Assembly (NCBI GenBank): GCA_946626265.1
Contig: CAMOUE010000002.1
Location: 1 to 30,572, forward strand
DNA length: 30,572 nt
Direction of reading: 5' to 3'
Source: an uncultured Eggerthellaceae bacterium
GTDB lineage: Bacteria > Actinomycetota > Coriobacteriia > Coriobacteriales > Eggerthellaceae
Shown here: positions 6,708 to 14,964 of the stretch, one piece after another
Layout of the letters: each line of letters begins with the position of its first letter
Numbering within the stretch: position 1 is the first letter of the stretch
Made by a program: the position numbers and the translations under genes
Notes under the pieces: model-generated
What the model was told of the DNA's origin: nothing
The model's database searches: none
Seen by the model: only the letters and a program-made list of their open reading frames with translations

Positions 6708-7784
6708 ATGCCCGATATCGAACTACGGTTTCATAAAGACATGCTCGTCCTTTCGGCGCCCATCGACGCCGTCCTCGCCCGTCAAGGCATCGACGTGGTG
6801 CGCGACCGGCAGTACCTGAACCTCATGGAGCCGGACGCGATCCGCGACGCTTTGAACCTCGAAGTCATGGCCGGCGCGCAGTGCCTGGTCACGACGACCG
6901 AGGACATCACGCGTGCACGGTTGGCCCACGTTCGCATGGAGGGCGATGCCGCGCGTCTCGCCGATGCCGCGGTTCGCATCGCCGGGGAGCTGAAGCCCCA
7001 GCACCTGCTCGTCGAGATCGGCCCCTGCGGCTTGCCGCTCGACGCGTCGTCCAAGGCGTCGCTCAACGAGAACCGCATTCAGTACGCCGATGCCGCCCGC
7101 GCGTTCGACGGCCTCGAGTTCGATGCGTTTCTCCTGAACGGGTTTGCGAGCATCGTCGACTTGAAGTGCGCGCTCATGGGCGTGTCCCAGGTGTCGGGCA
7201 AACCCGTATTCGCGTCCGTGACGTTGGCTGGTAGCCAGGTGGGGAAACATCCGGCCGAAGCGGGCCGGGACGGGCGGCCGCCGATCGCCGCCGCACAGGG
7301 CGCATCCAAAACGCCCGACGAAAGCGTGCTTGCAAATCTTCCCGTCGGCAGCGCCTTCAGCGGCTACAGCCTCGTCGACGTCCCAAAACACCCCAATCCG
7401 CTCCGAGATGCCGCCCTGCCCGCCGAAAAATGGCCCGAGGCCCTCGCCGTCATGGAAGACCTCGGCGCCGCTGTCGTCGGGTTCGAGACAGCGGACCCGC
7501 TCGGCTGTGCGGTCGGCTACGTGACGACGGCCATGGCGCAGACGGACCTGCCCGTGCTCGCGCAGCTGCGCGTTCCGGAAGGAACCCCCGCGCGCTCGGC
7601 CTCGGGGCTCGTGCCGCTCGAAGCGCGCGACGACTACGCCATAGACACCATGGAGCAAGCGGCGACGAAGCTGTTCGCGGCCGGCGTGCAGTTCATTCGC
7701 GCCACCGGCGCGGCAACGCCGGCCTATACGGGCGCGCTCGCGGCGACCTTGTACGGGGTGGACGTCCTGCCGCGCAAGGCGTAG
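6708..7784 (+). CDS. Homocysteine S-methyltransferase-like protein lacking most zinc ligands
   Basis: A 358-residue protein resembling the homocysteine methyltransferase barrel (MetH N-terminal/BHMT type). Early strands carry MAGAQCLVTTTEDITRARL, where the family has its GAD-I-TNTF segment. Residue C267 in DPLGCAVG fits the first zinc-ligand strand (family NCALG). The last strand reads FIRATGAATPAYTGAL (329-344), where active enzymes have GGCCGTTPEHI. The two adjacent zinc cysteines are therefore replaced by Thr/Gly/Ala. Without the zinc site thiol activation is unlikely, so it may have another or a regulatory role. A loop of about 60 residues (175-230) is inserted. The ATG has a GGCGGGAG-like site upstream and a TATGAT box at 6667-6672. 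It is followed by an 85-residue gene after 27 bases. Confidence 0.7.
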   Translation: MPDIELRFHKDMLVLSAPIDAVLARQGIDVVRDRQYLNLMEPDAIRDALNLEVMAGAQCLVTTTEDITRARLAHVRMEGDAARLADAAVRIAGELKPQHLLVEIGPCGLPLDASSKASLNENRIQYADAARAFDGLEFDAFLLNGFASIVDLKCALMGVSQVSGKPVFASVTLAGSQVGKHPAEAGRDGRPPIAAAQGASKTPDESVLANLPVGSAFSGYSLVDVPKHPNPLRDAALPAEKWPEALAVMEDLGAAVVGFETADPLGCAVGYVTTAMAQTDLPVLAQLRVPEGTPARSASGLVPLEARDDYAIDTMEQAATKLFAAGVQFIRATGAATPAYTGALAATLYGVDVLPRKA

Positions 7785-7811
7785 ACGGTTCGTTGGAGAA
7801 GGAGGACGGCC

Positions 7812-8069
7812 ATGTCGGTAGAGCCGAGCCCCGACTTCGGGGCGCTGCAAGCCATAGTGGACGACTTGTTCGAGGACACGCCCTGGGATCATGAGGTGCG
7901 CAGGCTCGACGTGGTCCTTGCCGCGGAGTCCAACGACCTGCCCGAAGACCTGCAGGAGATCGCGCGCCTGCTCCCGCCGGGCACGTTCACCCGAGAGCGC
8001 CTGTGCGACCAGCTGAACTCGTCGATCGGCGGCCATGCGTGGGGCCAGGTGTACGGCACCGTGGAATAG
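7812..8069 (+). CDS. Small conserved-looking hypothetical protein
   Basis: An 85-residue acidic, soluble protein with no signal peptide, membrane segment or recognised motif. It has a strong GGAGG ribosome site (7801-7805) and lies 27 bases after the methyltransferase-like gene, so the two are probably one transcript. The codon use matches its neighbours and the sequence is not repetitive, which supports real coding. The aromatic and acidic N-terminal part (FEDTPWDHEVRRLD) and the TFTRERLCDQLN stretch suggest a small folded domain. I do not recognise the family and assign no function. Confidence 0.75.
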   Translation: MSVEPSPDFGALQAIVDDLFEDTPWDHEVRRLDVVLAAESNDLPEDLQEIARLLPPGTFTRERLCDQLNSSIGGHAWGQVYGTVE

Positions 8070-8173
8070 GCGAGAAAGCGAGGCGCCCGCGGGCGGGCGT
8101 GCGCACGTACGGACCCGATGCGCGCTCGAGACGCCTGCGGCCTGTCACGTGCCTGACAGGAGGTTTGATTTAC

Positions 8174-8980
8174 ATGGAGGAAATGGTCGAGTTTGTCCGC
8201 TCGCTGACCGGCGGCGGCTTGCTGGGTACGCTGATTGCGGCGGCGCTGATTCTCGTGGCGACCGCCATAATCGCGGGCATCGTCACGAAGTTCGTTCGCA
8301 AGGTCACGCACGCCGACCTGTCGCCGTTTCCCGCGAGCACCATCCTCGTTAACATCTGCCGCGCGGTCGTGTGGATCATCGGCATTGCCATCATGCTCTC
8401 GACGTGCTTCGGCGTGGACGTCAACGGCCTGTTCGCAGCCCTGGGCGTCGGCGGCATCGCCGTGTCCCTCGGCCTCCAGGACACGATAAAGAACCTCATC
8501 GGCGGCCTCCAGGTCACCGTGCTCGGCATCGTCCGCCCCGGAGACCACATCCAGGTCGGCTCGGTGGACGGCATCGTCATGGACGTGTCGTGGCGACAGA
8601 CGGTGGTCGAGGACTACGAGAACACGACCCATCTCATCCCGAACGCGGTCATCAACTCGACGACCGTGCAGAAGATCGAGCCCGCCCTGCTCGTCGCCAC
8701 CCCGGTGTGCTTCAACAACGACGGGCGCGGGTACGAGACGTTGATCCGCGAGGCGGAGGTCGCCGCGAAACGGGCCGTCGAGGGGGTCGCGGAGCTCGAA
8801 AAGGACCCGTGGATCTTGCTGACGCAGGTCGGCGAGTACGGTGCCTGGGGAAAGATGCGGTTCGTGCTTCAGGAGCCGACGTATGCGCGCGAGGCGCGCG
8901 ACGCGGCGCTCCGGGCCATCGCCCCGTACACGCGAAACGACGCGGCCGATATGCTGCAAAACGCCGAAATCGCCGAATAG
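8174..8980 (+). CDS. mscS: Small-conductance mechanosensitive channel (MscS family)
   Basis: A 268-residue MscS-type channel that opens under membrane tension to relieve osmotic stress. It has three N-terminal membrane helices (about 14-37, 57-80 and 84-110). The pore helix is rich in Gly/Ala (FAALGVGGIAVSLGLQDTIKNLIGG), followed by the beta domain with PGDHIQVGSVDGIVMDVSWRQT and the IPNAVINSTTV segment, then an alpha/beta cytoplasmic domain. ATG 8174 is chosen over upstream in-frame codons because AGGAGG (8158-8163) precedes it and the first helix starts right after. The length is typical of the smallest MscS proteins. Tandem repeats begin at its stop codon. Confidence 0.92.
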   Translation: MEEMVEFVRSLTGGGLLGTLIAAALILVATAIIAGIVTKFVRKVTHADLSPFPASTILVNICRAVVWIIGIAIMLSTCFGVDVNGLFAALGVGGIAVSLGLQDTIKNLIGGLQVTVLGIVRPGDHIQVGSVDGIVMDVSWRQTVVEDYENTTHLIPNAVINSTTVQKIEPALLVATPVCFNNDGRGYETLIREAEVAAKRAVEGVAELEKDPWILLTQVGEYGAWGKMRFVLQEPTYAREARDAALRAIAPYTRNDAADMLQNAEIAE

Positions 8981-9060
8981 GCCCGAGAAAAGCGGCAAAG
9001 CTCGAATAGGTCCGGGAAAAGCGGCAGGCCTCGAATGAGCTTGGGAAAAAGCATGGCAAG
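8974..9060 (+). repeat. Three imperfect 29-bp tandem repeats at the mscS 3' end
   Basis: Units start at 8974, 9003 and 9032, each with CGAATAG or CGAATGAG, then a CCGRGAAAAGCGGCA-like core. The first unit contains the mscS stop codon. The later units repeat a stop triplet in the corresponding place, so the end of the gene appears to have been copied twice by slippage. Confidence 0.75.
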
Positions 9061-9421
9061 CATCAGTTAGAGCCCGGGCAGGCGTTGCCGTCGGGGCGGG
9101 GAATCGTGCGCGCTAAAACCCCGTCTCCGAACCGGAAGGATGAACCCACCCCGAAAGGTGGGTGCTCGCAGCTTGCTGCCTGGCTTTCGCATCAACGGAC
9201 GCGAATCCCCATTTCACGCGCAATCTAGAGCTCCCTAAGTACTGTATGTCGGTCCACCGCTGTAAACACGGCCTCGAAAACGGGGTCTGCAAAAAGGGTA
9301 GCGTAGTCCGTGGGTAAAATCTAGTCTTGACAGAGGGTTTCGGGCAGCTAGGCAGCTAGGGAGCGCCCATTAAATGTGCTATAGTTTGGCTTCGAAGAGT
9401 AGAAGGCTTAAGGAGGTCTTC
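9061..9421. other. 360-bp intergenic region with secondary structure
   Basis: No coding sequence is supported. The first half holds a multi-helix structure (9107-9222). The second half has a perfect TTGACA (9327-9332) and a TATAGT (9380-9385), but at a spacing (47) that cannot be one promoter. It also has a tandem 8-bp GCAGCTAG pair (about 9344-9359). A promoter for the 9422 gene is likely here. Confidence 0.5.
9107..9222. ncRNA. Structured element, unidentified RNA or riboswitch-like junction
   Basis: An outer stem of about 11 bp with one mismatch joins 9107-9118 to 9212-9222. Inside are separate hairpins: CCCACC/GGTGGG (9145-9162), GCAG/CTGC (9168-9179) and TTCGC/GCGAA (9186-9205), plus a CCGAACCGG element at about 9127-9135. 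The layout is a closed multi-branch junction as in structured RNAs. The strand is undecided because the pairing is symmetric; on + it would lie in the 5' leader of the 9422 gene. I could not match it with confidence to 6S, SRP, tmRNA or a known riboswitch. Confidence 0.35.
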
Positions 9422-10138
9422 ATGGATGCACAAAGCATAGTCAACATTCTGGTCCCCATTGCGGGCATTGCCGTGCTCATCGCGCTCGTGTTCTTGCTTA
9501 TCGAGGTCATAAAGCTCGTGAAAATCGCACGGGTCAAGGTCGTCGACATGACAGACCGGCTCTCTCCGACGCTCGACCACGTCGAGGTCATGACGAAGGA
9601 CCTCGTGCCAGTGGTCGCGAAGGTCGACCCGCTGACCGACCGCGTCATGCTGACCGTCGACTCGGTCAACCTCGAGATGATGCGCGTCGACACGATTCTC
9701 GAGAACGTCGCGGAGATCACGGATTCCGCGTCGAACGCGACCTCGGCCGTCGAGAACCTGACAAACGTCCCGGTCAAGGCCGTCAACAACGTCGCGTTCA
9801 AGGTCAAGACGAAGCTCGGCGGGCGGACTGCGAGCGACGAGTCCACGCAGATTGCCGACCAGCGCGAAGCCGTGGCGCGCGCCTTGCAGGACTACAAGGC
9901 CGCCGAGGCGAAGGAAGCGAAGCATGCAGCAACCGCTCCCGCAGCCCCCGCGCCCGAGGCCGCGGGGGCGGCAGCCGCCGGCGCCGCTGCGCAGGCTGCT
10001 CCTGCAGCTGCCGAGCCGGAGCCCGAGAAGGAGCTTGAGGACGCCTTCCCGTCACCGTCCCCGAGCGACTACAGCGTGATCGACCCCCAGGCAATCGAGG
10101 AGTCGGCGTTCTTCGACGATGCGGAAAATGGCAAGTAG
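9422..10138 (+). CDS. Membrane-anchored DUF948-like protein
   Basis: A 238-residue protein with a single N-terminal membrane helix (about residues 7-31). A long, mainly helical, coiled-coil-like segment follows (35-135) with repeated 'DRLSPTLDHVEVMTKDLVPVVAKVDPLTDRV' type heptads. An Ala/Pro/Glu-rich low-complexity linker (165-205) precedes an acidic C-terminus. This architecture fits DUF948 (YtxG-like) envelope or general-stress proteins. A perfect AGGAGG lies five bases before ATG 9422. The stop lies inside the start of the next gene (20-base overlap from ATG 10119), so it is co-translated with the AI-2E transporter. Function is unknown; a scaffolding role at the membrane is possible. Confidence 0.75.
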   Translation: MDAQSIVNILVPIAGIAVLIALVFLLIEVIKLVKIARVKVVDMTDRLSPTLDHVEVMTKDLVPVVAKVDPLTDRVMLTVDSVNLEMMRVDTILENVAEITDSASNATSAVENLTNVPVKAVNNVAFKVKTKLGGRTASDESTQIADQREAVARALQDYKAAEAKEAKHAATAPAAPAPEAAGAAAAGAAAQAAPAAAEPEPEKELEDAFPSPSPSDYSVIDPQAIEESAFFDDAENGK

Positions 10139-11477
10139 CTCGTCTGAAATCGAGTCGAAGACCGAGCCTATGGCCGCGAAAGCGCGCCATAGGCTCGTTG
10201 TCGTATGGACGTGGGTGGGCGCCATCCTGCTCGCGGCCGTCGGCGTCTACCTGGCGGGAATCCTGGCGATCCCCATCGGCATCATCATCTGGACGACCGT
10301 GTTCGTCTTCATGCTCCGTGGGCCCGTGAACTGGCTTGATAATCATGGAGTGAATCGGACGATTGGCACGACGCTCGCGTTCGTCATGTTTGTGGCGGTC
10401 ATTGCGCTTCTGGTATTTGTCGTCTTTTCGCCTACGTTCGGCGTCAACACGCAGTTCGAGGAGCTGGCCAAGAGCCTGCCTGGCTACATCGAGGGCTTCA
10501 GGATATGGGCCGTCGGCTTGTACGAGCAGTATGCCGACGTTCTCCAAAACGACCAGGTGCGCGGCTGGATTACAAGCGCGACTTCGGCTGTCGGCGATGC
10601 GCTGCAAGGTGCCGCCGCGTCAGCGGCGTCGGGCGTCGTTGCGGCGGGTGCATCGATTGCCAACATCGTCATGTGCATCGGTTTCGCTCTCGTCATCGCG
10701 TTCTGGATGCTCATCGACCTCCCCCGTCTCGGCCGCGAGGTCAACCGAATCATCAGCGACGAGTTGCGCCCTGATTTCGAGATGATCCACGTGACCGTCA
10801 CGCGCGTCGTCGGCGGCTATCTCAAGGCGACCACCGTCCAATGTGCCATCATCGGCATCGCATGCGGCGTGCTCTATGCCGTCCTCGACGTGCCGAGCCC
10901 GGCGGCCATCGGCACGATCACGGGTATCATGAACATCATCCCGATCGTCGGGCCTTGGCTCGGCGGCGCACTCGCGTTCATCGCGAGCATCGTCGAAAGC
11001 CCCTTGGTCGGCCTCATCTCGCTTGTCGGCACCATCGTCATACAACAGGTCGTCTACACGTTCGTATCGCCCAAGCTCATGGGCGATTCCGTCGACATCC
11101 ATCCCGCTCTCACGTTCATCGCTCTCATGGCCGGCTCGGGCGTCGGAACGGCGATGGGAGGGTTGATGGGTGCGCTCGTCGGTGCGCTGCTTTCCATTCC
11201 GCTTGTCGCCATCGTGAAATCCCTATTCGTCTATTATTTCGAGAAAAAAACCGGTCGGCGCATCGTCGCGGAGGACGGCGTGTTCTTCAAGGGCGCCGCA
11301 CCCGAAGGCGACGCATTCGACCCCATGACGGACGCCACGGCTCCCACGCCAGCCGTGTCTCCGGAGACCACGGGACGCATCCTCGGCCTTCCGGAGCTCG
11401 TGCTCAAAGACGCTTCCGCCGAGAAGCAGCCGCAGGACGCTCCCGACGAGGACCGCCGTCCCGCCCATCGCAAGTAA
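10119..11477 (+). CDS. AI-2E family transporter (PF01594)
   Basis: A 452-residue polytopic membrane protein of the AI-2 exporter/PerM-like family. It has about eight hydrophobic helices between residues 25 and 370. Family landmarks are the IMNIIPIVGPWLGG stretch, VSPKLMGDSVDIHPALTF and the closing GGLMGALVGALLSIPL. A hydrophilic tail of about 75 residues, rich in Pro, Asp and Glu, follows and is longer than usual. The start is either ATG 10119 or ATG 10128; both overlap the previous gene and neither has a clear ribosome site, which points to translational coupling. Despite the family name, substrates vary (signals, ions such as Na+/H+ exchange), and none is assigned. Confidence 0.88.
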   Translation: MRKMASSSSEIESKTEPMAAKARHRLVVVWTWVGAILLAAVGVYLAGILAIPIGIIIWTTVFVFMLRGPVNWLDNHGVNRTIGTTLAFVMFVAVIALLVFVVFSPTFGVNTQFEELAKSLPGYIEGFRIWAVGLYEQYADVLQNDQVRGWITSATSAVGDALQGAAASAASGVVAAGASIANIVMCIGFALVIAFWMLIDLPRLGREVNRIISDELRPDFEMIHVTVTRVVGGYLKATTVQCAIIGIACGVLYAVLDVPSPAAIGTITGIMNIIPIVGPWLGGALAFIASIVESPLVGLISLVGTIVIQQVVYTFVSPKLMGDSVDIHPALTFIALMAGSGVGTAMGGLMGALVGALLSIPLVAIVKSLFVYYFEKKTGRRIVAEDGVFFKGAAPEGDAFDPMTDATAPTPAVSPETTGRILGLPELVLKDASAEKQPQDAPDEDRRPAHRK

Positions 11478-11608
11478 CGGGCGCGACGAAGCGCGGCTTG
11501 CAGGGGCCTTTCTAGTGCCTCTCGTGTTTCGTTCGTGCGAAATCCCATTTCATACCCAAAAGCGCTAGAATAACTCCCAATGCGAAAATCGAGAGGGAGG
11601 CCGTCCCC

Positions 11609-14278
11609 ATGCACTACATGACCACCGCGGAAATCCGCGAGAAATACCTGCAGTTTTTCGAGCAGAAGGGCTGCAAGCGCCTGCCGTCGTCGTCGTTGAT
11701 TCCCGACGACCCGTCGCTTCTGCTGACGAGCGCCGGCATGGTGCAGTTCAAGCCGTATTTCCTGCATGTTAAGGAATTCGACCCCGATTACATCGGCGCC
11801 ACGACGGTGCAGAAGTGCGTGCGCACCAACGACATCGACATCATCGGCACGACGGGGCGTCACCTGTCGTTCTTCGAGATGATGGGAAACTTCAGCTTCG
11901 GGAAGTACTTCAAGAAGGAAATGTGCGCCTGGGCCCTCGAGTTCTCGACCGACGTGTTGGAACTTCCGATCGAGAAGCTGTACTTCACGGTCTTCGAGAA
12001 CGATGACGAGACCATCGAGATTTGGAAGTCGCTCGGCATCGACGAGAGCCACATCAGCCGCCTCGGCGAGGACGACAACTTCTGGCGCGCCGGCCCCACC
12101 GGCCCGTGCGGCCCCTGCTCCGAGCTCTACTACGACCAGGGTCCCGAATTCGGCTGCGGAAAGCCCGATTGTGCTCCCGGTTGCGATTGCGATCGTTTCC
12201 TCGAGTACTGGAACTGCGTGTTCACTCAGTTCGACGGCCAGGAAGACGGCACGCTTGCTCCGCTTCCCACGAAGAACATCGATACGGGCCTCGGCCTCGA
12301 GCGCACGGCTGCTATCATGCAGGGCGTCCAGTCCAACTACGAGACCGACGTTTTGCGTAGCCTCGTGGCAGTCGGCGAGCGCCTGACGGGCAAAACCTAC
12401 GATGGGAACATGATTCCCGGCGCGATCAGCGAGGAGCAGGCGAAGGTCGATCTGTCCCTGCGCATCATGGCCGACCACAGCCGCTCGGTCTCGTTCATGA
12501 TCGCCGACGGCATCCTCCCCTCGAATGAGGGCCGCGGCTACGTGCTGCGCCGCCTGCTGCGCCGCGCGGTCATGCACGGCCACAAGCAGGGTATCGAAGG
12601 GCCGTTCCTGCGCGAATATTATGCCCAGATCATCGAGCTCATGGGCCATGTATACCCCGAGATCGTCGACAACCGCGAGCTCGTGGAGAGCGTCATCCTC
12701 TCCGAGGAGGAACGTTTCGGGCGCACGTTGCGCACGGGCCAGGCCTATCTCGACGAGGCTATCGAGGGCATGGGCGAAGGCGACGTGCTTCCCGGCGACG
12801 TCGCGTTCAAACTGCACGACACGTTCGGGTTCCCGGTCGAGGTCACGCAGGAGATTTGCGGCGAGGCGGGCATTGCCGTCGACATGGACGGCTTCGACGC
12901 CTGCATGGCCGAGCAGCGCGAGCGCGCCCGCGCCGCCACCAAGGACGACGCCGAGGCCGCGTGGTCGACTTACGGCAGCGTTCAGGCCGACATCTTGAAG
13001 GAGACCGGCGCCACCAAGTTCGTCGGATACGACAAGACCGAATCGAAGGCGCGCATCATCGCGCTCATCAAGGACGGCGCGCGCGTCGCGTCGCTCGGCG
13101 AGGGCGAGGAAGGCGAGATCGTCCTCGACGCCACCCCGTTCTATGCGGAGATGGGCGGCGAGGTCGGCGACACGGGCGTCATCACGACAAAGGACTCGAC
13201 GGCCGAAGTCGTCGACACCAAGGCTCCCGAGAAGGGCCTCACCTGCCATTACGTGAAGGTCACGGGCGGTCGCATGCTCGAAGGCGAGCAGGTGCTCGCG
13301 ACCGTCGACGCCGACCGCCGCGCGCGCATCACGCGCAACCACACGGGCACGCACATCCTGCATGCCGCCCTGCGCACCGTGCTCGGCGAGCATGTCAACC
13401 AGGCGGGTTCGTATGTCGGCCCCGATCGGCTGCGTTTCGACTTCACCCATTTCCAGGCTGTCACGCGCGACGAGATCAAGCAGATCGAGCAGCTGGCGAA
13501 CGAGCAGATCATGAAAGCGATTCCGCTGAACATCTACCAGACGTCGCTCGACGAGGCGCGCGCTTCGGGCGTCACGGCCCTGTTCGGCGAAAAGTACGGC
13601 GAGACCGTGCGCGTCGTCGAGGCGAGCGATTTCTCGCGCGAGCTGTGCGGCGGCTGCCACGTGGCGAACACGGCGGAAATCGGTTTCGTGAAGATCACGT
13701 CGGAAGGCTCCGTCGGCGCGAACGTCCGTCGTATCGAGGCCGTCACGAGCTACGAGGCGCTGGCCTACATGAACAAGATCGAGTCCGAGCTGCGCGAAAC
13801 GGCGGAAGCGTTGCGCGTGCCGTTGTTCGACGTGAGCGAGCGCACTGCCGCCAACATCAAGACCTACAAGGAGGCGCAGGCCAGGGCGAAGAACGTCAAG
13901 CAGACGGCGGCAGAGGCCGACCTGTCGCACTTCCTCAAGGCCGTCGTCGACGTCGGCTACCCGCTCATCATCGCCCGCGTGAACGACATGGACACGAGCG
14001 CCCTGCGCAATACCTGGGACATCGTGCGTTCGCGTCTCCCGAAGCCGGGCGCGCTCGTCATCGGCACCGTGAAGGACGGCAAGCCCGTCATCATGGCGGC
14101 CGGCACCGACGAGGCGGTCGAGGCGGGTTTCAACGCCGGCGTGGTCATCAGGGAGATTTCGAAGCACATCCAAGGCGGTGGCGGCGGCAAGCCGCAGATG
14201 GCCCAAGCCGGCGGCAAGAACCCCGACGGGCTGGACGCTGCGCTCGATGCCGCGCGCGAGATGTTGGGCGCGAAGTAG
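11609..14278 (+). CDS. alaS: Alanyl-tRNA synthetase
   Basis: An 889-residue full-length AlaRS that charges tRNA-Ala. The class II catalytic domain starts with the TTAEIREKYLQFFEQKGC segment and includes TSAGMVQFKPYF, HLSFFEMMGNFSFG and GPTGPCGPCSELYYD. A tRNA-recognition helical domain follows. The editing domain has the zinc-site motifs HTGTH (H578, H582) and CGGCH (C680, H684). The C-Ala domain closes with the Gly-rich GGGGGKPQMAQAGG segment. GGAGG lies eight bases before ATG 11609, and a TAGAAT box is seen at 11566-11571. An internal Cys-rich insertion near residues 185-197 (GCGKPDCAPGCDCD) is the kind found in many bacterial AlaRS. No T-box is evident in the 130-base leader. Confidence 0.98.
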   Translation: MHYMTTAEIREKYLQFFEQKGCKRLPSSSLIPDDPSLLLTSAGMVQFKPYFLHVKEFDPDYIGATTVQKCVRTNDIDIIGTTGRHLSFFEMMGNFSFGKYFKKEMCAWALEFSTDVLELPIEKLYFTVFENDDETIEIWKSLGIDESHISRLGEDDNFWRAGPTGPCGPCSELYYDQGPEFGCGKPDCAPGCDCDRFLEYWNCVFTQFDGQEDGTLAPLPTKNIDTGLGLERTAAIMQGVQSNYETDVLRSLVAVGERLTGKTYDGNMIPGAISEEQAKVDLSLRIMADHSRSVSFMIADGILPSNEGRGYVLRRLLRRAVMHGHKQGIEGPFLREYYAQIIELMGHVYPEIVDNRELVESVILSEEERFGRTLRTGQAYLDEAIEGMGEGDVLPGDVAFKLHDTFGFPVEVTQEICGEAGIAVDMDGFDACMAEQRERARAATKDDAEAAWSTYGSVQADILKETGATKFVGYDKTESKARIIALIKDGARVASLGEGEEGEIVLDATPFYAEMGGEVGDTGVITTKDSTAEVVDTKAPEKGLTCHYVKVTGGRMLEGEQVLATVDADRRARITRNHTGTHILHAALRTVLGEHVNQAGSYVGPDRLRFDFTHFQAVTRDEIKQIEQLANEQIMKAIPLNIYQTSLDEARASGVTALFGEKYGETVRVVEASDFSRELCGGCHVANTAEIGFVKITSEGSVGANVRRIEAVTSYEALAYMNKIESELRETAEALRVPLFDVSERTAANIKTYKEAQARAKNVKQTAAEADLSHFLKAVVDVGYPLIIARVNDMDTSALRNTWDIVRSRLPKPGALVIGTVKDGKPVIMAAGTDEAVEAGFNAGVVIREISKHIQGGGGGKPQMAQAGGKNPDGLDAALDAAREMLGAK

Positions 14279-14285
14279 ATTCGCT

Positions 14286-14301
14286 CCTCCGGCTATGGAG
14301 G
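14286..14301 (+). promoter_or_regulatory. Hairpin covering the ribosome site of the YigZ-family gene
   Basis: CCTCC (14286-14290) can pair with the Shine-Dalgarno GGAGG (14297-14301), with a six-base loop, just before the GTG start at 14306. This may lower translation unless ribosomes finishing alaS (stop at 14276-14278) unfold it. The stem is only five bp, so the effect is uncertain. Confidence 0.3.
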
Positions 14302-14305
14302 CGAA

Positions 14306-14953
14306 GTGGAATCTTACAAGACGATAGAGGGCTCCGCTCAGGCCGAATACGAGGAGAAGAAGTCTCGGTTCATCGGTCAGGTGGCGCATGTCGAGACCGA
14401 GGACGAGGCGATTTCGTTCCTCGATGCGGTGCGGACGGCCAACCCCATGGCGCGGCACAACGTGTACGCGTACGTGCTGCGGGCGAACAACCGCGTGCGG
14501 TATTCCGACGATGGGGAGCCGGCGCGCACGAGCGGGCTTCCCACGCTGTCGGTCATCGAGCACGCCGAGCTCAAGGACGTCATCTGCGTGACGACGCGCT
14601 ATTTCGGCGGAACGCTGCTCGGGACGGGCGGTCTCGTGCGGGCGTACACGAAGGCGGCGCAGGATGCGTTCGCCGCCGCCCGCGTCGTGACGTTCGCATC
14701 GTGCCGCGACATCGTTGTCAGCATTGATTATCCCCTCTACGACCAGGTCAGCCATTGGCTGGAAAGCCAGGGTGTCCAGGTCGTCGACACGACGTTCGCC
14801 GCCGACGTCACCGTCGAGATCCGGGTGCTGGCCTCCGAGGCGGAAGGCGTCGCGGCGGCGCTCACGGAATTGACGCATGGGAGCGCCGTGCTTCTCGTGG
14901 GCGACGAGTCGTTCCAGCCGCTCGCGGCTCGGGAGGGCTCGCCCGAGAGGTGA
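14306..14953 (+). CDS. yigZ: YigZ/IMPACT family protein (UPF0029)
   Basis: A 215-residue protein of the YigZ/IMPACT family, which is tied to ribosome and translation control; the E. coli YigZ function is not settled. The conserved N-terminal domain shows EKKSRFIG, ARHNVYAYVLR, SDDGEPARTSG and TRYFGGTLLGTGGLVRAY, in the expected order. The C-terminal ferredoxin-like DUF1949 domain covers about residues 135-205. The start is GTG 14306, four bases after GGAGG. It lies 27 bases after alaS, so the two probably share a transcript. It ends 11 bases before the end of the convergent kinase gene with no terminator visible between them. Confidence 0.93.
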   Translation: MESYKTIEGSAQAEYEEKKSRFIGQVAHVETEDEAISFLDAVRTANPMARHNVYAYVLRANNRVRYSDDGEPARTSGLPTLSVIEHAELKDVICVTTRYFGGTLLGTGGLVRAYTKAAQDAFAAARVVTFASCRDIVVSIDYPLYDQVSHWLESQGVQVVDTTFAADVTVEIRVLASEAEGVAAALTELTHGSAVLLVGDESFQPLAAREGSPER

Positions 14954-14964
14954 GCCCGCATCGG

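Noticed and set aside
9327..9385. Promoter made of TTGACA (9327) and TATAGT (9380)
   Set aside because: The 47-base spacing is incompatible with one sigma-70-type promoter; each box may belong to a separate weak promoter.
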